NCBI GenBank assembly: GCA_047518265.1
Contig: JAKZRG010000036.1
Location: 53,473 to 117,472 of the forward strand
Length of the DNA stretch: 64,000 bases
Reading direction: 5' to 3'
Source of the DNA: Oceanospirillum sp047518265
GTDB taxonomy: Bacteria; Pseudomonadota; Gammaproteobacteria; Pseudomonadales; Halomonadaceae
Part shown: piece after piece, positions 17,742 through 26,565 of the stretch
Position numbering within the stretch: position 1 is the stretch's first letter
Layout: each line of letters opens with the position of its first letter
Program-made: the position numbers and the translations under genes
The notes under the pieces: generated by a model
The model's input: only the letters and a program-made list of their open reading frames with translations
Told to the model about the DNA's origin: nothing
Databases searched by the model: none

Positions 17742-18509
17742 ATGTCCAATTTTAAACTAGCCGTTGGGCAATTGGCGGTCAAAAAAGGGGATATTGCGCG
17801 CAATATCCAGCCCCATTTACAGCTTGTGAGGCAAGCTGCCAACCATAAGGTTTCTTATCTTGTATTTCCTGAGCTCTCCTTAACAGGTTACGAACCTGAA
17901 TTAGCGGCTGATTTGGCATTAGATGAGAAAGACCCACGTTTAGAGATTTTTAAAGGTGCTGCGGTTTTGCATCAGATGCATATTGTCGTAGGGGCGCCTT
18001 TGATTGGTGACGGTAAACCTTATATTGGCGCTCTAATTTTTACTCCAACAGGTGAAATTCTTACTTATCGAAAAATGAATTTACATCCGGGGGAAGATGA
18101 ACACTTCCAGACAGGCGATCAGTTACAGATACTGAATGTTAATCAGGTGAAAGTTGCTAATGCTATATGTGCGGATACCAACTCAGAAAATCATATACGA
18201 CACTATGCGGTGCTAGGGGCCGATGTGTATGTCGCAGGTGTATTAATTACTGAAGGCGGCTACCCCAAAGATGTCGGTAAAATGGCAGCTGACGCTGAGA
18301 CGTATAATTTACTGGTGGCAATGGCGAACTATAATCACCCAACAGGTGGTTGGCTTCCCTGTGGTCAGAGTGGTGTATGGGGGCCAGAGGGATTGTTAGC
18401 CTGCATGGGAGAGACTGAAACAGGGCTCGTCATTGCCGAAAAAACAGCATCAGGCTGGCACGGCTATGTGGATCTATCGCCCGAGATGACGGCTAGAAAC
18501 ACGGCTTAG
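17742..18509 (+). CDS. Carbon-nitrogen hydrolase (nitrilase superfamily)
   Basis: 255-residue cytoplasmic amidase-type enzyme. The Glu-Lys-Cys catalytic triad is visible: E44 in LVFPELSLTGYE, the lysine of TYRKMNLHPGE, and the cysteine of VANAICADT. The short length fits single-domain amidases (omega-amidase, carbamoylase or deaminated-glutathione amidase branches) rather than aliphatic nitrilases. The substrate cannot be assigned. The start ATG at 17742 follows TAGGAATAACCT. It appears monocistronic, with inverted GTTAC sites upstream and hairpins downstream. Confidence 0.9.
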   Translation: MSNFKLAVGQLAVKKGDIARNIQPHLQLVRQAANHKVSYLVFPELSLTGYEPELAADLALDEKDPRLEIFKGAAVLHQMHIVVGAPLIGDGKPYIGALIFTPTGEILTYRKMNLHPGEDEHFQTGDQLQILNVNQVKVANAICADTNSENHIRHYAVLGADVYVAGVLITEGGYPKDVGKMAADAETYNLLVAMANYNHPTGGWLPCGQSGVWGPEGLLACMGETETGLVIAEKTASGWHGYVDLSPEMTARNTA

Positions 18510-18628
18510 TTTTTTGGGATATAACCGTTGCTTCGAAAGACTGGAAGTAACGGCATTAAACTACCAGAACGGCTGCAAAAAATCGCCGCTTTTGATGAGA
18601 GTATTCTCTTCCGGTAAAATTAATCATT

Positions 18629-18670
18629 ACCTGTCGGTACTCAGGTTCTAAGAACTTGGTACCGATAGGT
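18629..18670 (-). terminator. Hairpin between convergent genes
   Basis: ACCTGTCGGTAC (18629-18640) and GTACCGATAGGT (18659-18670) form a 12-bp stem with one mismatch, between the amidase gene (+) and the EamA gene (-). The T-tract is poor on both strands. Confidence 0.45.
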
Positions 18671-18693
18671 GATTTAAATATTTCTATAGAGAC

Positions 18694-19590
18694 TCAGGTT
18701 TTTGCTGTAACAGGGGCTGTATTTTTTCTATTGGCAAAAACAAAAGATAAAATGCCAGATAGAAAGATAACCACTAGCCCTATCAAGCTGTATTGATCTG
18801 GCCATTCGTTGAATAGGATAACGCCCAGTATCGCTGCAGCAACTAGCTGTGAGTAAACAAAAGGTGCCACAACATTGGCATCTAATCTGCGATTGGCTTC
18901 GATAATAATAAGGTTACCTAAGGCAGAAGCAATAGAACTGACTAGGACTAAAATAACAAGGTTCGTATCAATAGTATTTGGTATTGTTTTAAACCCCATA
19001 GGGGCCAGCACAACAGAACCTGCCAGTAGAGTTGATAACAGTATTAATCGAGGGCGAAAAAAGCCTGACAACCAGCGATTAGCCACTAACATACTGCCGT
19101 ACAAGGTACCTGCAATTAGGGCAAAAACCATTCCTATGGTAATACCAAATCCTGGTTTAACAACCAATAATACTCCGCCAAAACCGATAAAGAGCAGAAT
19201 AGAACGGATTAGAGTAATTTTCTCTTTCAGTAAAAAGGCCGATAAAAAGTAAGCGATCACCGGCCCTATGAAGAAGATGCCAAAAACATTGGCTAAGGGC
19301 TCTGTTTTTAGAGCACTGATCATACAAAAAATGGCTCCGGTAAACAGTCCCGCCCGAAATAACAACCGCCAATCCAGAAGGCTCTTGATTTCATGAGTTT
19401 TTATACCACTAAAGGGCAAAATAAATAAAAAGCCAACCAGTAAACGGCTCCAAGCAACAAATGTAGGAGATGTGCCTTCTTCTGTTAGCATCTTACCCGC
19501 CGAATCTCCCACTGGAATTAGAGCCATTCCTGTGAGAATCATCAAGACAAGTAACCATTTATTGTTTGTCACCACAGGTTTAACCTCCAT
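18694..19590 (-). CDS. EamA/DMT-superfamily transporter
   Basis: Ten-helix inner-membrane protein of the drug/metabolite transporter superfamily, formed of two five-helix EamA halves (about residues 10-140 and 150-285). Visible helices include WLLVLMILTGMALIPVGDSA, IAYFLSAFLLKEKITL and VAAAILGVILFNEWPDQYSL, each half ending with the conserved E in KEK/NEW before the last helix. The longer frame starts at a TTG (19674); the ATG at 19590 gives a standard 298-residue protein. The neighbouring LysR gene at 19696 reads the same way and may control it. The substrate is unknown. Confidence 0.85.
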   Translation of the reverse strand: MEVKPVVTNNKWLLVLMILTGMALIPVGDSAGKMLTEEGTSPTFVAWSRLLVGFLFILPFSGIKTHEIKSLLDWRLLFRAGLFTGAIFCMISALKTEPLANVFGIFFIGPVIAYFLSAFLLKEKITLIRSILLFIGFGGVLLVVKPGFGITIGMVFALIAGTLYGSMLVANRWLSGFFRPRLILLSTLLAGSVVLAPMGFKTIPNTIDTNLVILVLVSSIASALGNLIIIEANRRLDANVVAPFVYSQLVAAAILGVILFNEWPDQYSLIGLVVIFLSGILSFVFANRKNTAPVTAKT

Positions 19591-19695
19591 ATAAGAGTTG
19601 TTGAGAATAAGGGAATGTATATTAAAAAGCTGAACGTTACTCTTCTTGGGGAGATTTTTATAGGTGCAATTCAAGAGTGTTTTTGACTCTATCTG

Positions 19696-20586
19696 TCACC
19701 GAAACCATTCGGCTAGTCTCTTTGATAATGTCCTGGCAGCGCATTGATGCACTTCAGATTCTCGCACTAAGGCTGACCAACCGAGATCTAATTTGTCTTT
19801 CCCCAGACTTACCGTTGTTATATTTCCATTATTAACGGAGGATTGAATGGCCCATTTCGACAGTATGCTGACGCCAAACCCCGCTGATACAAGTTCCAGA
19901 ATCGCATCGGTCACTTCTACCACCGTGAGCAGGTGAGGCATAACACCAGAGGGGCGAATAAAGCGTTCATATTCAAAACCTGGCTGCGATGACTTGCTGT
20001 ATGTCAGATAAGTTTCATTGACTAAATCAACCGCTTCTATGAAGGTTTTTGAGGCTAATGGATGATCGGGGTGAGTGACTAACACCAGCTCATCTTGAAA
20101 GACAGGGATGGAGTCAATACCGGGTATGACGAGATGCCCTGGAGCTAAAACAACATCAACAGCCCCTTCTTGAAGGTTTTGCAAAGGGTTTTGTGTCGCA
20201 GAGGCTACCAGTTCTAACTGCATACTGGGTTCTTTTTGAGACATCTCTTTTAAAAATGCGGGTAACCAGTGGTAGCAGCTGTATGCCGCGACCCCAAATC
20301 GAACCACGGTTGTTCTATTAGCCACCATCTGTTGAAAATCAAATTCTGCCCTTTGTAGTGTAGGAATAATCTGATTAGCGGTTTGTATCATCGCCCGTCC
20401 CGCAGACGTTTGCCTGAGTCTGCGACCCTCTCTTTCAAATAATAAGCCTCCTAAGCGCCTTTCTGCTTCAGCAAGACGATGACTCAGTGCAGATTGTGTA
20501 ATGCCCAATACGTAGGCGGCTTGTCTTAACGTACCGGTTTCGCTAATGGCTTTGAGCATTTCCCAGTGTTTGATATCGAGTCGCAT
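19696..20586 (-). CDS. LysR-type regulator, MetR-like N-terminus
   Basis: 296-residue LysR-type transcription factor. The winged helix (MRLDIKHWEMLKAISETGTL, then VLGITQSALSHRLAEAERRL) is close to MetR, the homocysteine-responsive regulator of methionine genes. The effector-binding domain covers about residues 90-290 (VVRFGVAAYSCYHWLPAFLK). It is divergent from the EamA gene at 20757 across a 170-bp promoter gap and lies upstream of another EamA gene at 18694, so either exporter may be its target. LysR membership is certain; a methionine link is tentative. Confidence 0.9.
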   Translation of the reverse strand: MRLDIKHWEMLKAISETGTLRQAAYVLGITQSALSHRLAEAERRLGGLLFEREGRRLRQTSAGRAMIQTANQIIPTLQRAEFDFQQMVANRTTVVRFGVAAYSCYHWLPAFLKEMSQKEPSMQLELVASATQNPLQNLQEGAVDVVLAPGHLVIPGIDSIPVFQDELVLVTHPDHPLASKTFIEAVDLVNETYLTYSKSSQPGFEYERFIRPSGVMPHLLTVVEVTDAILELVSAGFGVSILSKWAIQSSVNNGNITTVSLGKDKLDLGWSALVRESEVHQCAARTLSKRLAEWFR

Positions 20587-20756
20587 GGGTTTCCTTAATC
20601 TCTTTGATAGATCACCTGTACAGGAAATTGATGCCTATTCTTAAGGTTAATTTCCAATAATAGATGCATAGTTTTAATCAATAAGGTGGATTATTCATTA
20701 TTTTTTTCATCAAAAGATCACTATTGTTCACGCATAATCCAAGGATCGAGAATTTA

Positions 20757-21644
20757 ATGAATAATAATTCCACTATTAACGGCCAGTATTTCGTCTTAAT
20801 GGCGGCCTTTTTTTATGGCTTGAATCCATTTTTTGCCCAGCTGTTATTTCAGGATGGCTTGGGAGCAGAAATGGTGACCCTGTATCGATTTATTTTACCG
20901 GCTATATTTTTTGCCTTTTTCTTACGGGCATCAGGCAACGATCGTTCTGAGGTTTTAAGAACCTTATTATTGGGAATTGCCAGTGGCATCTCTATTTTTG
21001 GTTATTTTCATGCATTGGAAGCACTGCCTCCGGCTACTGCTATTTTGATCTATTACACATATCCTGTGTTCAGTGTATTGATTGGCTGGGCAGTTTTTAA
21101 ACGGGAGCTCACGCAAAATGCATTAGTCTCAGCGGCTTTAGTGGCAATAGCGGCATCACTTACCGTAAGACCTGAGGCTTTATCTGAGAATGCTTTACTC
21201 CCTGTACTTGCCTGTTTTTTGGCGCCTTTAGTGGTTGCATTCCAGGTGCAGTATTTATCAAACCCCAAAAAGCAGATAGCTATAAGCAACCGAATGGCTT
21301 GGATGACCATGGGGCATATTGTTGTACTTTTACCTCTGGCCATATGGATAGCGCCAGTACAGGTTTTACCGACATCGATTGTCGGAGGATTATCGGTACT
21401 GGGTATTGCTTTGCTGGCTGCTGCGGTTCCCCAAATCCTGTTTATGATTGGAGCCCCCAGATCCTGTGCGGATAAAAATGCTTTAACAGGCACCATGGAA
21501 CTTGTGGTTGCTTTGCTAGCAGGGGTTATTTTATTAGGCGAGAGTTTAGATCGATTAGAAATCACGGCTATGATTCTTATCGTACTCGCACTTTTTATTA
21601 AACAGGTCGAAACAGCTCCAATTGGGAAAACTGCCATTAGTTGA
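20757..21644 (+). CDS. EamA/DMT-superfamily transporter
   Basis: 295-residue, ten-helix membrane protein with two EamA repeats. The first half contains YFVLMAAFFYGLNPFFAQLL and ILIYYTYPVFSVLIGWAVF; the second ends GTMELVVALLAGVILLGESL. The start is the ATG at 20757 (MNNNSTING) after AAGGATCGAG; the longer frame to 20724 lacks a comparable site. It is divergent from the MetR-like LysR gene, a usual pairing for exporters induced by their substrate. A perfect hairpin follows the stop codon. The substrate is unknown. Confidence 0.88.
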   Translation: MNNNSTINGQYFVLMAAFFYGLNPFFAQLLFQDGLGAEMVTLYRFILPAIFFAFFLRASGNDRSEVLRTLLLGIASGISIFGYFHALEALPPATAILIYYTYPVFSVLIGWAVFKRELTQNALVSAALVAIAASLTVRPEALSENALLPVLACFLAPLVVAFQVQYLSNPKKQIAISNRMAWMTMGHIVVLLPLAIWIAPVQVLPTSIVGGLSVLGIALLAAAVPQILFMIGAPRSCADKNALTGTMELVVALLAGVILLGESLDRLEITAMILIVLALFIKQVETAPIGKTAIS

Positions 21645-21646
21645 AA

Positions 21647-21669
21647 GGTACACCTAGTTAAGGTGTACC
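21647..21669. terminator. Perfect hairpin after EamA gene
   Basis: GGTACACCT (21647-21655) and AGGTGTACC (21661-21669) form a 9-bp perfect stem with a 5-nt loop directly after the stop codon. There is no U-tract, so it could be a transcript-stabilising stem, or an end signal for the small gene reading the other way. Confidence 0.45.
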
Positions 21670-21682
21670 CGATAAATCCGTC

Positions 21683-21781
21683 TCACCGATCAGGCCAAGA
21701 GTCCCGTTTTATTCGGTCATTTAATTCATTCCACTCTGGCTGACGGGGTTGAGTCAGCCATTTCCAGAATTGTTTTAGCAT
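21683..21781 (-). CDS. Small Trp-rich protein, 32 aa
   Basis: A short frame with an unusually good ribosome-binding site: AGGAG (minus strand, 21789-21793) lies 7 nt before the ATG at 21781. The product reads MLKQFWKWLTQPRQPEWNEL followed by NDRIKRDSWPDR, with four tryptophans, amphipathic and lacking a full transmembrane helix. Composition and initiation signal argue for a real small protein. It is divergent from the LysR gene at 21904. I know no function for it; small proteins of this kind may bind membranes or partner proteins. Confidence 0.55.
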   Translation of the reverse strand: MLKQFWKWLTQPRQPEWNELNDRIKRDSWPDR

Positions 21782-21903
21782 TTGTTTTCTCCTGAAGTCA
21801 GATAAGGGTTCAGGAGCAGGCGCGCTTGCTCAATAACTAAGGGCAATGTAATTTATGCTCTAACGCATTACTAGCCGAACAGAAGCAGGATCTATCTGCA
21901 AAT

Positions 21904-22821
21904 ATGCATAACTTAAACTGGGACGATCTACGTATCTTATTGGCTGTGGCTGACACTGGTAGCCAATCATCCGCCGCTAACCAATTAGGCATTAATCAAA
22001 CGACGATCTCTAGACGCTTGCGTCAGCTGGAGAAAGAGTATGGAAAATCTCTGTTGCAGCGTCAGAGGCATGGTTATGGTTTTACTGCAGAAGCAGATTT
22101 ACTCATCGACCAAGCCAGAAAGATGGAACAACATGTGTTGGATATCACTCGGGCTCAGGTCAATAGCCAGCGCAGTGAGCCCGAAGGAGAGGTGACCGTC
22201 AGCTCAACCGATATGGTATTAAAATATATGATAGCGCCTGTGTTATCAGAGTTTCGACAACGTTATCCAAAAATTAAGCTGGTACTATTGAGCAATGATA
22301 AGGTTGTCAGTTTGTCTCATATGGAAGCGGATATCGCATTGCGCTATGTTCGTTCAGAACAGCAGGACATTGCTCAGAGAAAGCTAATCACTTTCCAATA
22401 TTGCTATTTTGCTAGCCCAGAATATCTGCAAAAGAATCCTGTAGATGAGTCACAGCCTCTTACTGGACACCAGCTGCTGAAATTTGAACATGAGACTTAT
22501 CACTATAATGCTCAGCAGTTACGAGATCTTGATAATAATGAGGTGGTATTGATCAGTAATCATGGAAGTTTATTGATTGATGCTTGTCGTCAAGGCTTAG
22601 GGATTTTGAGCTTCAGACAACAATTTGGTCAACAGATCTCTGGTTTAGAAATGATCATGCTGCCACCTCATCGTGATGTTTCTATCTGGATTGCTAGTCA
22701 TAAAGATAATCGCCATTTACCGGCTATTCGGGCCGTGATTGATTTTATTACTGAAGCCAGTGAACGCTGTATTAATGGTGAGTTTTCAGTAGCAAATAAA
22801 CGGCAGGATATAAATGAATAA
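21904..22821 (+). CDS. LysR-type regulator
   Basis: 305-residue LysR-type transcription factor with winged helix NLNWDDLRILLAVADTGSQS and LGINQTTISRRLRQLEKEYG. The NLNWDDLR opening is typical of the subgroup acting on divergently or locally encoded targets. The effector domain (about residues 92-290) has VTVSSTDMVLKYMIAPVL. The downstream M50-type gene starts 14 bp after its stop and may be co-transcribed. The 32-residue frame on the other strand is divergent from it. The target is unknown. Confidence 0.9.
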   Translation: MHNLNWDDLRILLAVADTGSQSSAANQLGINQTTISRRLRQLEKEYGKSLLQRQRHGYGFTAEADLLIDQARKMEQHVLDITRAQVNSQRSEPEGEVTVSSTDMVLKYMIAPVLSEFRQRYPKIKLVLLSNDKVVSLSHMEADIALRYVRSEQQDIAQRKLITFQYCYFASPEYLQKNPVDESQPLTGHQLLKFEHETYHYNAQQLRDLDNNEVVLISNHGSLLIDACRQGLGILSFRQQFGQQISGLEMIMLPPHRDVSIWIASHKDNRHLPAIRAVIDFITEASERCINGEFSVANKRQDINE

Positions 22822-22835
22822 GGAAGGTCTAACTT

Positions 22836-23582
22836 ATGTCTGAACAAGGCAGAAAGCCTAGCGTTAGTCATAGTGCTAATAAGGCAGCCAAGAAAACAGG
22901 TGCTCACCGGTTATCAGGCTTAAGCTGGATGATTATTATGGTGGTTTTAGCACTGCTACTAAAACTCTCCATTTCAGGACTACCTTTTAGTTATTTTACT
23001 ACCTATTTTCATGAATTGGGTCATGGTTTGATGGCAGTGATGATGGGCGGCGAAATTGATCGAATTGAATTAAACCTAGATGGTTCGGGCGCCTGTTATT
23101 ACTGGGCTAAGTCTCATATTTTGCCAGCATTTGCAGGTTATGGTTTTACGCCAATCTTTGGCGCTTTAGTGTTTTTCTTAGGCTTGGCGATACGAAACCA
23201 CGGTAGAGAGGGGGCTAATCAGATAAAACAGGCAGTGAAGTACTGGTTGGTCGTTGGTCTATTGGCCATTATGTTTTCAGTGGGACTGATGCATATTCGG
23301 GATATGATGACAGCTATTATTTTGTTGGGACTAATAACGGTAATGGTCGCCGCATTATATTGGCCGAGATATGGTCACTTGTTTTTAAAATTTATTGGCA
23401 TTTTTATGATGATCGATGTCTTTGCCAAAGCATCTTATCTTTTCTCCTACTCGGATAAAGGAGATCATCATGCTTTATGGCAACTGACGGGTATCCCTAT
23501 GGTCGTTTGGATACTGATCTGGTTTGCCATCAGTGGGGTGGCCTTATTCTATACAGCTTGGCTGCTTTATCGGATGAAGTAA
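22836..23582 (+). CDS. M50-type membrane metalloprotease homologue
   Basis: 248-residue polytopic membrane protein. The zinc-binding HELGH motif is visible in YFHELGHGLMAVMMGGEIDR, inside the second hydrophobic region, as in M50/site-2-protease relatives. About six transmembrane segments follow, for example YWLVVGLLAIMFSVGLMHI and VVWILIWFAISGVALFY. The usual C-terminal LDG/NxxPxPPLDG motif of site-2 proteases is not evident, placing it nearer the M50B-like group whose activity is untested. The start ATG at 22836 follows AAGGAAGG. It is probably co-transcribed with the LysR gene before it. Confidence 0.78.
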   Translation: MSEQGRKPSVSHSANKAAKKTGAHRLSGLSWMIIMVVLALLLKLSISGLPFSYFTTYFHELGHGLMAVMMGGEIDRIELNLDGSGACYYWAKSHILPAFAGYGFTPIFGALVFFLGLAIRNHGREGANQIKQAVKYWLVVGLLAIMFSVGLMHIRDMMTAIILLGLITVMVAALYWPRYGHLFLKFIGIFMMIDVFAKASYLFSYSDKGDHHALWQLTGIPMVVWILIWFAISGVALFYTAWLLYRMK

Positions 23583-23626
23583 TTTGTATTGCTAAAGTAA
23601 GGCGTTTAGCATTTTAAGTCATCTTT

Positions 23627-23763
23627 CACGATAAGTTTCTTGATATACGAAACAGGTAGGTCGGATAAGCGAAGCGCCATCCGACACTGCTCTTAATATT
23701 TGGCAATTGTCGGAAGGCGCCTTGCGGCTTTTCCGACCTACAATAATTTATCGGGATTGGTAT
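23627..23763. repeat. Divergent MITE-like copy containing a REP pair
   Basis: The right terminus TTATCGGGATTGGTAT (23748-23763) is identical to that of the element at 15757-15859; the left terminus (CACGATAAGTTT from 23627) is degenerate. The interior is an inverted pair: GTAGGTCGGATAAGCG... (23656-23686) and ...TTTTCCGACCTAC (23708-23741), a REP-like structure. The right end overlaps the stop codon of the hydrolase gene at 23763. Confidence 0.55.
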
Positions 23764-24551
23764 TATTTAGTCTGCTCTGCAAAAAATGTTGTTACGATTT
23801 CTAGCACTTCGGCATTTTTTTCTCGATGAGGTACATGGGCACAGCCTGGCAGTATCTCCATTTGAACGCTGCCTTTAACGTTGTCATAAATGGTTTGAGG
23901 AAAGGCGACAGAACCATACTCATCATCCTCTCCGTGGATAATAAGTGTTGGACATGAGATAGCTTTAACTTCCTGAATAATATTCCAATCCGCAAAAGCA
24001 TCTGACAGCCAAACATCCGTCCATGCAGACAATACCCATTGTGCCTTTTCGTCATGCCATCTTTTTAGTTTATTAAGTTGATCTGGGTTTTGAAACGCAG
24101 CCTGAGCGACACGTATGCCTTCTCTTGTACGCTCCTCAACAAAAGCTTGAGATGAGACGGATACAACACCTCTACAATGGCTGTTTTTACCTGCAATCAA
24201 TAGCGCCATCGCACCACCAACGCTATGACCAAAAACAAAAAATGAGGTGAGACCTAACGCGTTAGCTATCAAGGGGAAATAGGTTTTGGCCTCTTCTGTG
24301 ACAAAGCTTTCAGAAGGAAGGCCTGAACGGGCAGAGGACTTACCAAAACCCAATCGATCATAAGCAATGACAGGGCGCTTTAATGCAGAAGCTAACTGTT
24401 CCGGTAGATCACGCCATAATTCGACGCAACCCAGAGAATCATGCAGTAACACAATTGGGTCACGGCTAGCTTCCTCTTCTGGCAACCACTTGCGAACAAA
24501 AATTTTCCCCTGAGGAATCTCTAAATATTGCTCTGACATGCTACAACTCAT
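23763..24551 (-). CDS. Alpha/beta-fold hydrolase
   Basis: 262-residue cytoplasmic hydrolase. The oxyanion strand is DPIVLLHDSLGCVELWRDLP, the nucleophile elbow is FVFGHSVGGAMALL (GxSxG), the acid lies in LIIHGEDDEYGS and the catalytic histidine in PGCAHVPHREKN. The family is broad (esterases, lipases, C-C hydrolases), so the substrate is open. The start ATG is at 24551; an ATG at 24539 gives the shorter start MSEQYLEIPQG. The stop codon lies in the terminal repeat of a MITE-like element. It diverges from the GlxA-type regulator gene at 24745. Confidence 0.88.
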   Translation of the reverse strand: MSCSMSEQYLEIPQGKIFVRKWLPEEEASRDPIVLLHDSLGCVELWRDLPEQLASALKRPVIAYDRLGFGKSSARSGLPSESFVTEEAKTYFPLIANALGLTSFFVFGHSVGGAMALLIAGKNSHCRGVVSVSSQAFVEERTREGIRVAQAAFQNPDQLNKLKRWHDEKAQWVLSAWTDVWLSDAFADWNIIQEVKAISCPTLIIHGEDDEYGSVAFPQTIYDNVKGSVQMEILPGCAHVPHREKNAEVLEIVTTFFAEQTK

Positions 24552-24744
24552 GATGCGCTTCTCATATTAACGGGTCTTATACTAACTGGATATTTGTCGG
24601 GACAGTGCTCCAGACCACGATCAATCGTATTAAAAGTGGTTTGCTGCTACCGATATTTGATCAATAGAATAGGGATTTAATGGCTAGTATGGCGATACCG
24701 GTTTAGGTCATTATATAGTCTGATCAGGTCAATAAGGTTTTAAT

Positions 24745-25695
24745 ATGCATATCACTATCCTTGCCTACACGCGTTGCTGGGCAATGAATGTTATGACCAT
24801 TCGAGATTTTGTACATATCGCTGCAATACTTGAGAAGAAGATATATCGGGAGGAAAGTATCCGATGTTCTATTGCTTCTGTTGATGGAAAGCGTATTGAT
24901 ACCGCTAGTGGATTAATGATCCAGCCGGATTGTGCTTTGGAAGAGATAGAGCAGACGGATCTTATTGTGATCCCCGCTATTGAAGGCGGAGGTCTTGATG
25001 TTGATATTCCTTATGAAGGCCAGATGCTTCAATGGATTCGAGAGCACAAAACAAAATGGGTACCCCTGCTTGCTGCTAGTACAGGCGTTTTTTTATTGGG
25101 CAGAGCCGGATTACTGGACCAGCAGATCGCATCCACTCATTGGGCTTTTGTTGATCGATATAGAAGACTCTTCCCCAAATGCAGTTTTACCTCTCATAGC
25201 TCCTTTATTGAATCTCAGGGAATTTTTACCACAGGTAACCTTGTGGGAGGGATCGATGCTCTTCTGTACCACTTGGGAAAATATCGCGGGGATAAGTTTG
25301 CGAACCTATGTGCAGCCCATGGTTTATTGATATCACCTGAACAAGTCATGCCGATATTACCGGGACGTCGGAATCATAGAGATATGGATATTGCCAAGGT
25401 GCAGGACTGGATTGAAGAACATCATCAGGAAAGCCTATCCATTGACGGTGTCGCAGAGCAATTTGGTTTGAGTGCAACAGGGTTAAAGCGTCGACTGAAA
25501 AAAGCAACCGACTTATCTTTTACCCAATATCTACAGGCGGTTAGGGTCGAAAAGGCTAAAAAGTTGCTGCTTTCAACCAGCATGAGCGTCAGGGAAATCT
25601 CTTATGCTGTTGGGTATGAAAATCAGAGTTTTTTTATTCGTATCTTTAAAAAGATTACGGATACAACTCCCAGCCGATACAGAAGTGATATTTGA
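24745..25695 (+). CDS. GlxA-type AraC regulator with DJ-1/PfpI domain
   Basis: 316-residue regulator. The N-terminal DJ-1/PfpI-like domain (about residues 1-190) includes QTDLIVIPAIEGGG and VPLLAASTGVFLLGRAG, with serine or threonine where the nucleophile cysteine of true peptidases would sit, so it is a sensor rather than an enzyme. The C-terminal AraC DNA-binding domain (about 215-312) has two helix-turn-helix units, SLSIDGVAEQFGLSATGLKR and SVREISYAVGYENQSFFIRI. Homologues often control amine, carnitine or glycine-betaine metabolism. It diverges from the hydrolase gene. Confidence 0.9.
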   Translation: MHITILAYTRCWAMNVMTIRDFVHIAAILEKKIYREESIRCSIASVDGKRIDTASGLMIQPDCALEEIEQTDLIVIPAIEGGGLDVDIPYEGQMLQWIREHKTKWVPLLAASTGVFLLGRAGLLDQQIASTHWAFVDRYRRLFPKCSFTSHSSFIESQGIFTTGNLVGGIDALLYHLGKYRGDKFANLCAAHGLLISPEQVMPILPGRRNHRDMDIAKVQDWIEEHHQESLSIDGVAEQFGLSATGLKRRLKKATDLSFTQYLQAVRVEKAKKLLLSTSMSVREISYAVGYENQSFFIRIFKKITDTTPSRYRSDI

Positions 25696-25791
25696 AATTA
25701 AGGACAGCCCAGTACCCAGGTAAAGCGTTATCTGCGAGGTGTACTATTGTATCGAAATATTCAAATTTATCGAAATATTCAAACAACTTGT

Positions 25792-26274
25792 TTAATTATC
25801 CATAAGTTTTTGTAGGTTAACTGGCGTTGATTTAACCTCTCGGGTGATAACGTAAATAAAATAGCGATCAATGCCAATCTCTTCGTTGAGTAACTGATCG
25901 ATGATGTTTTGAAAGTCTGCCAGATTATTGGTGATCACTTTCATTACATAATCAGACCCACCTCCGGTCGCGCTGCATTCGACAATTTCATCGATATCCT
26001 GAATACGGTTTTCAAACCGTTTAAAATCTGACCGGTTATGAGTTTTCAATGAAATGGTAACCATGACTTTGGTTAGATCAAGCAGTTTATCGAGGGCAAT
26101 GTCCCCTCTGTAACCGGTGATGAAACCGGCCTTTTTAAGTTTGGCTAGCCGAACCCAGCATGGGGTCGGTGAAAGGTTGACCAGCTCTGACAGTTTGGCT
26201 TTACTGATTTGCCCATGCTGTTGTACGGCACTTAAAATATGTATATCGATTGCATCCAATCTGTTTTTTTTCAT
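25792..26274 (-). CDS. Lrp/AsnC-family regulator
   Basis: 160-residue regulator. It has an N-terminal winged helix (NRLDAIDIHILSAVQQHGQI, then LSELVNLSPTPCWVRLAKLK) and a C-terminal RAM ligand-binding domain (about residues 68-150, KVMVTISLKTHNRSDFKRFE and ATGGGSDYVMKVITNNLADF). The length is standard. Such proteins sense amino acids as octamers. It lies downstream of purU on the same strand but 291 bp away, so it is probably independent. The target is unknown. Confidence 0.92.
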   Translation of the reverse strand: MKKNRLDAIDIHILSAVQQHGQISKAKLSELVNLSPTPCWVRLAKLKKAGFITGYRGDIALDKLLDLTKVMVTISLKTHNRSDFKRFENRIQDIDEIVECSATGGGSDYVMKVITNNLADFQNIIDQLLNEEIGIDRYFIYVITREVKSTPVNLQKLMDN

Positions 26275-26565
26275 GTTTTCAACTATACAAGCAGTATCTT
26301 TTGAATATGAGCTTTACCGTCTGGCTAGGCTTCATTAATTATTATCTGTGAAGAATACTTAGCCTATGAATCCAGTCAATAAAATCTGTCGTGATCAGGT
26401 ACTTTTTGTGTTGAATGAGCAAGTGGTGATTATAATGTTGCTGAAGAAATAACGGTTATCCTTGGATAAATATAAGGTCTTAAAAAAATAATAATGGCCT
26501 GTGAATTAACAGATTACTCGGTTAATCCAGAAGCCACTTTCTAGAAGGAGTTATTGTTGTGTCGA

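Noticed and set aside
21053..21637. 194-codon frame opposite an EamA gene
   Set aside because: Shadow of a hydrophobic membrane gene; no initiation signals.
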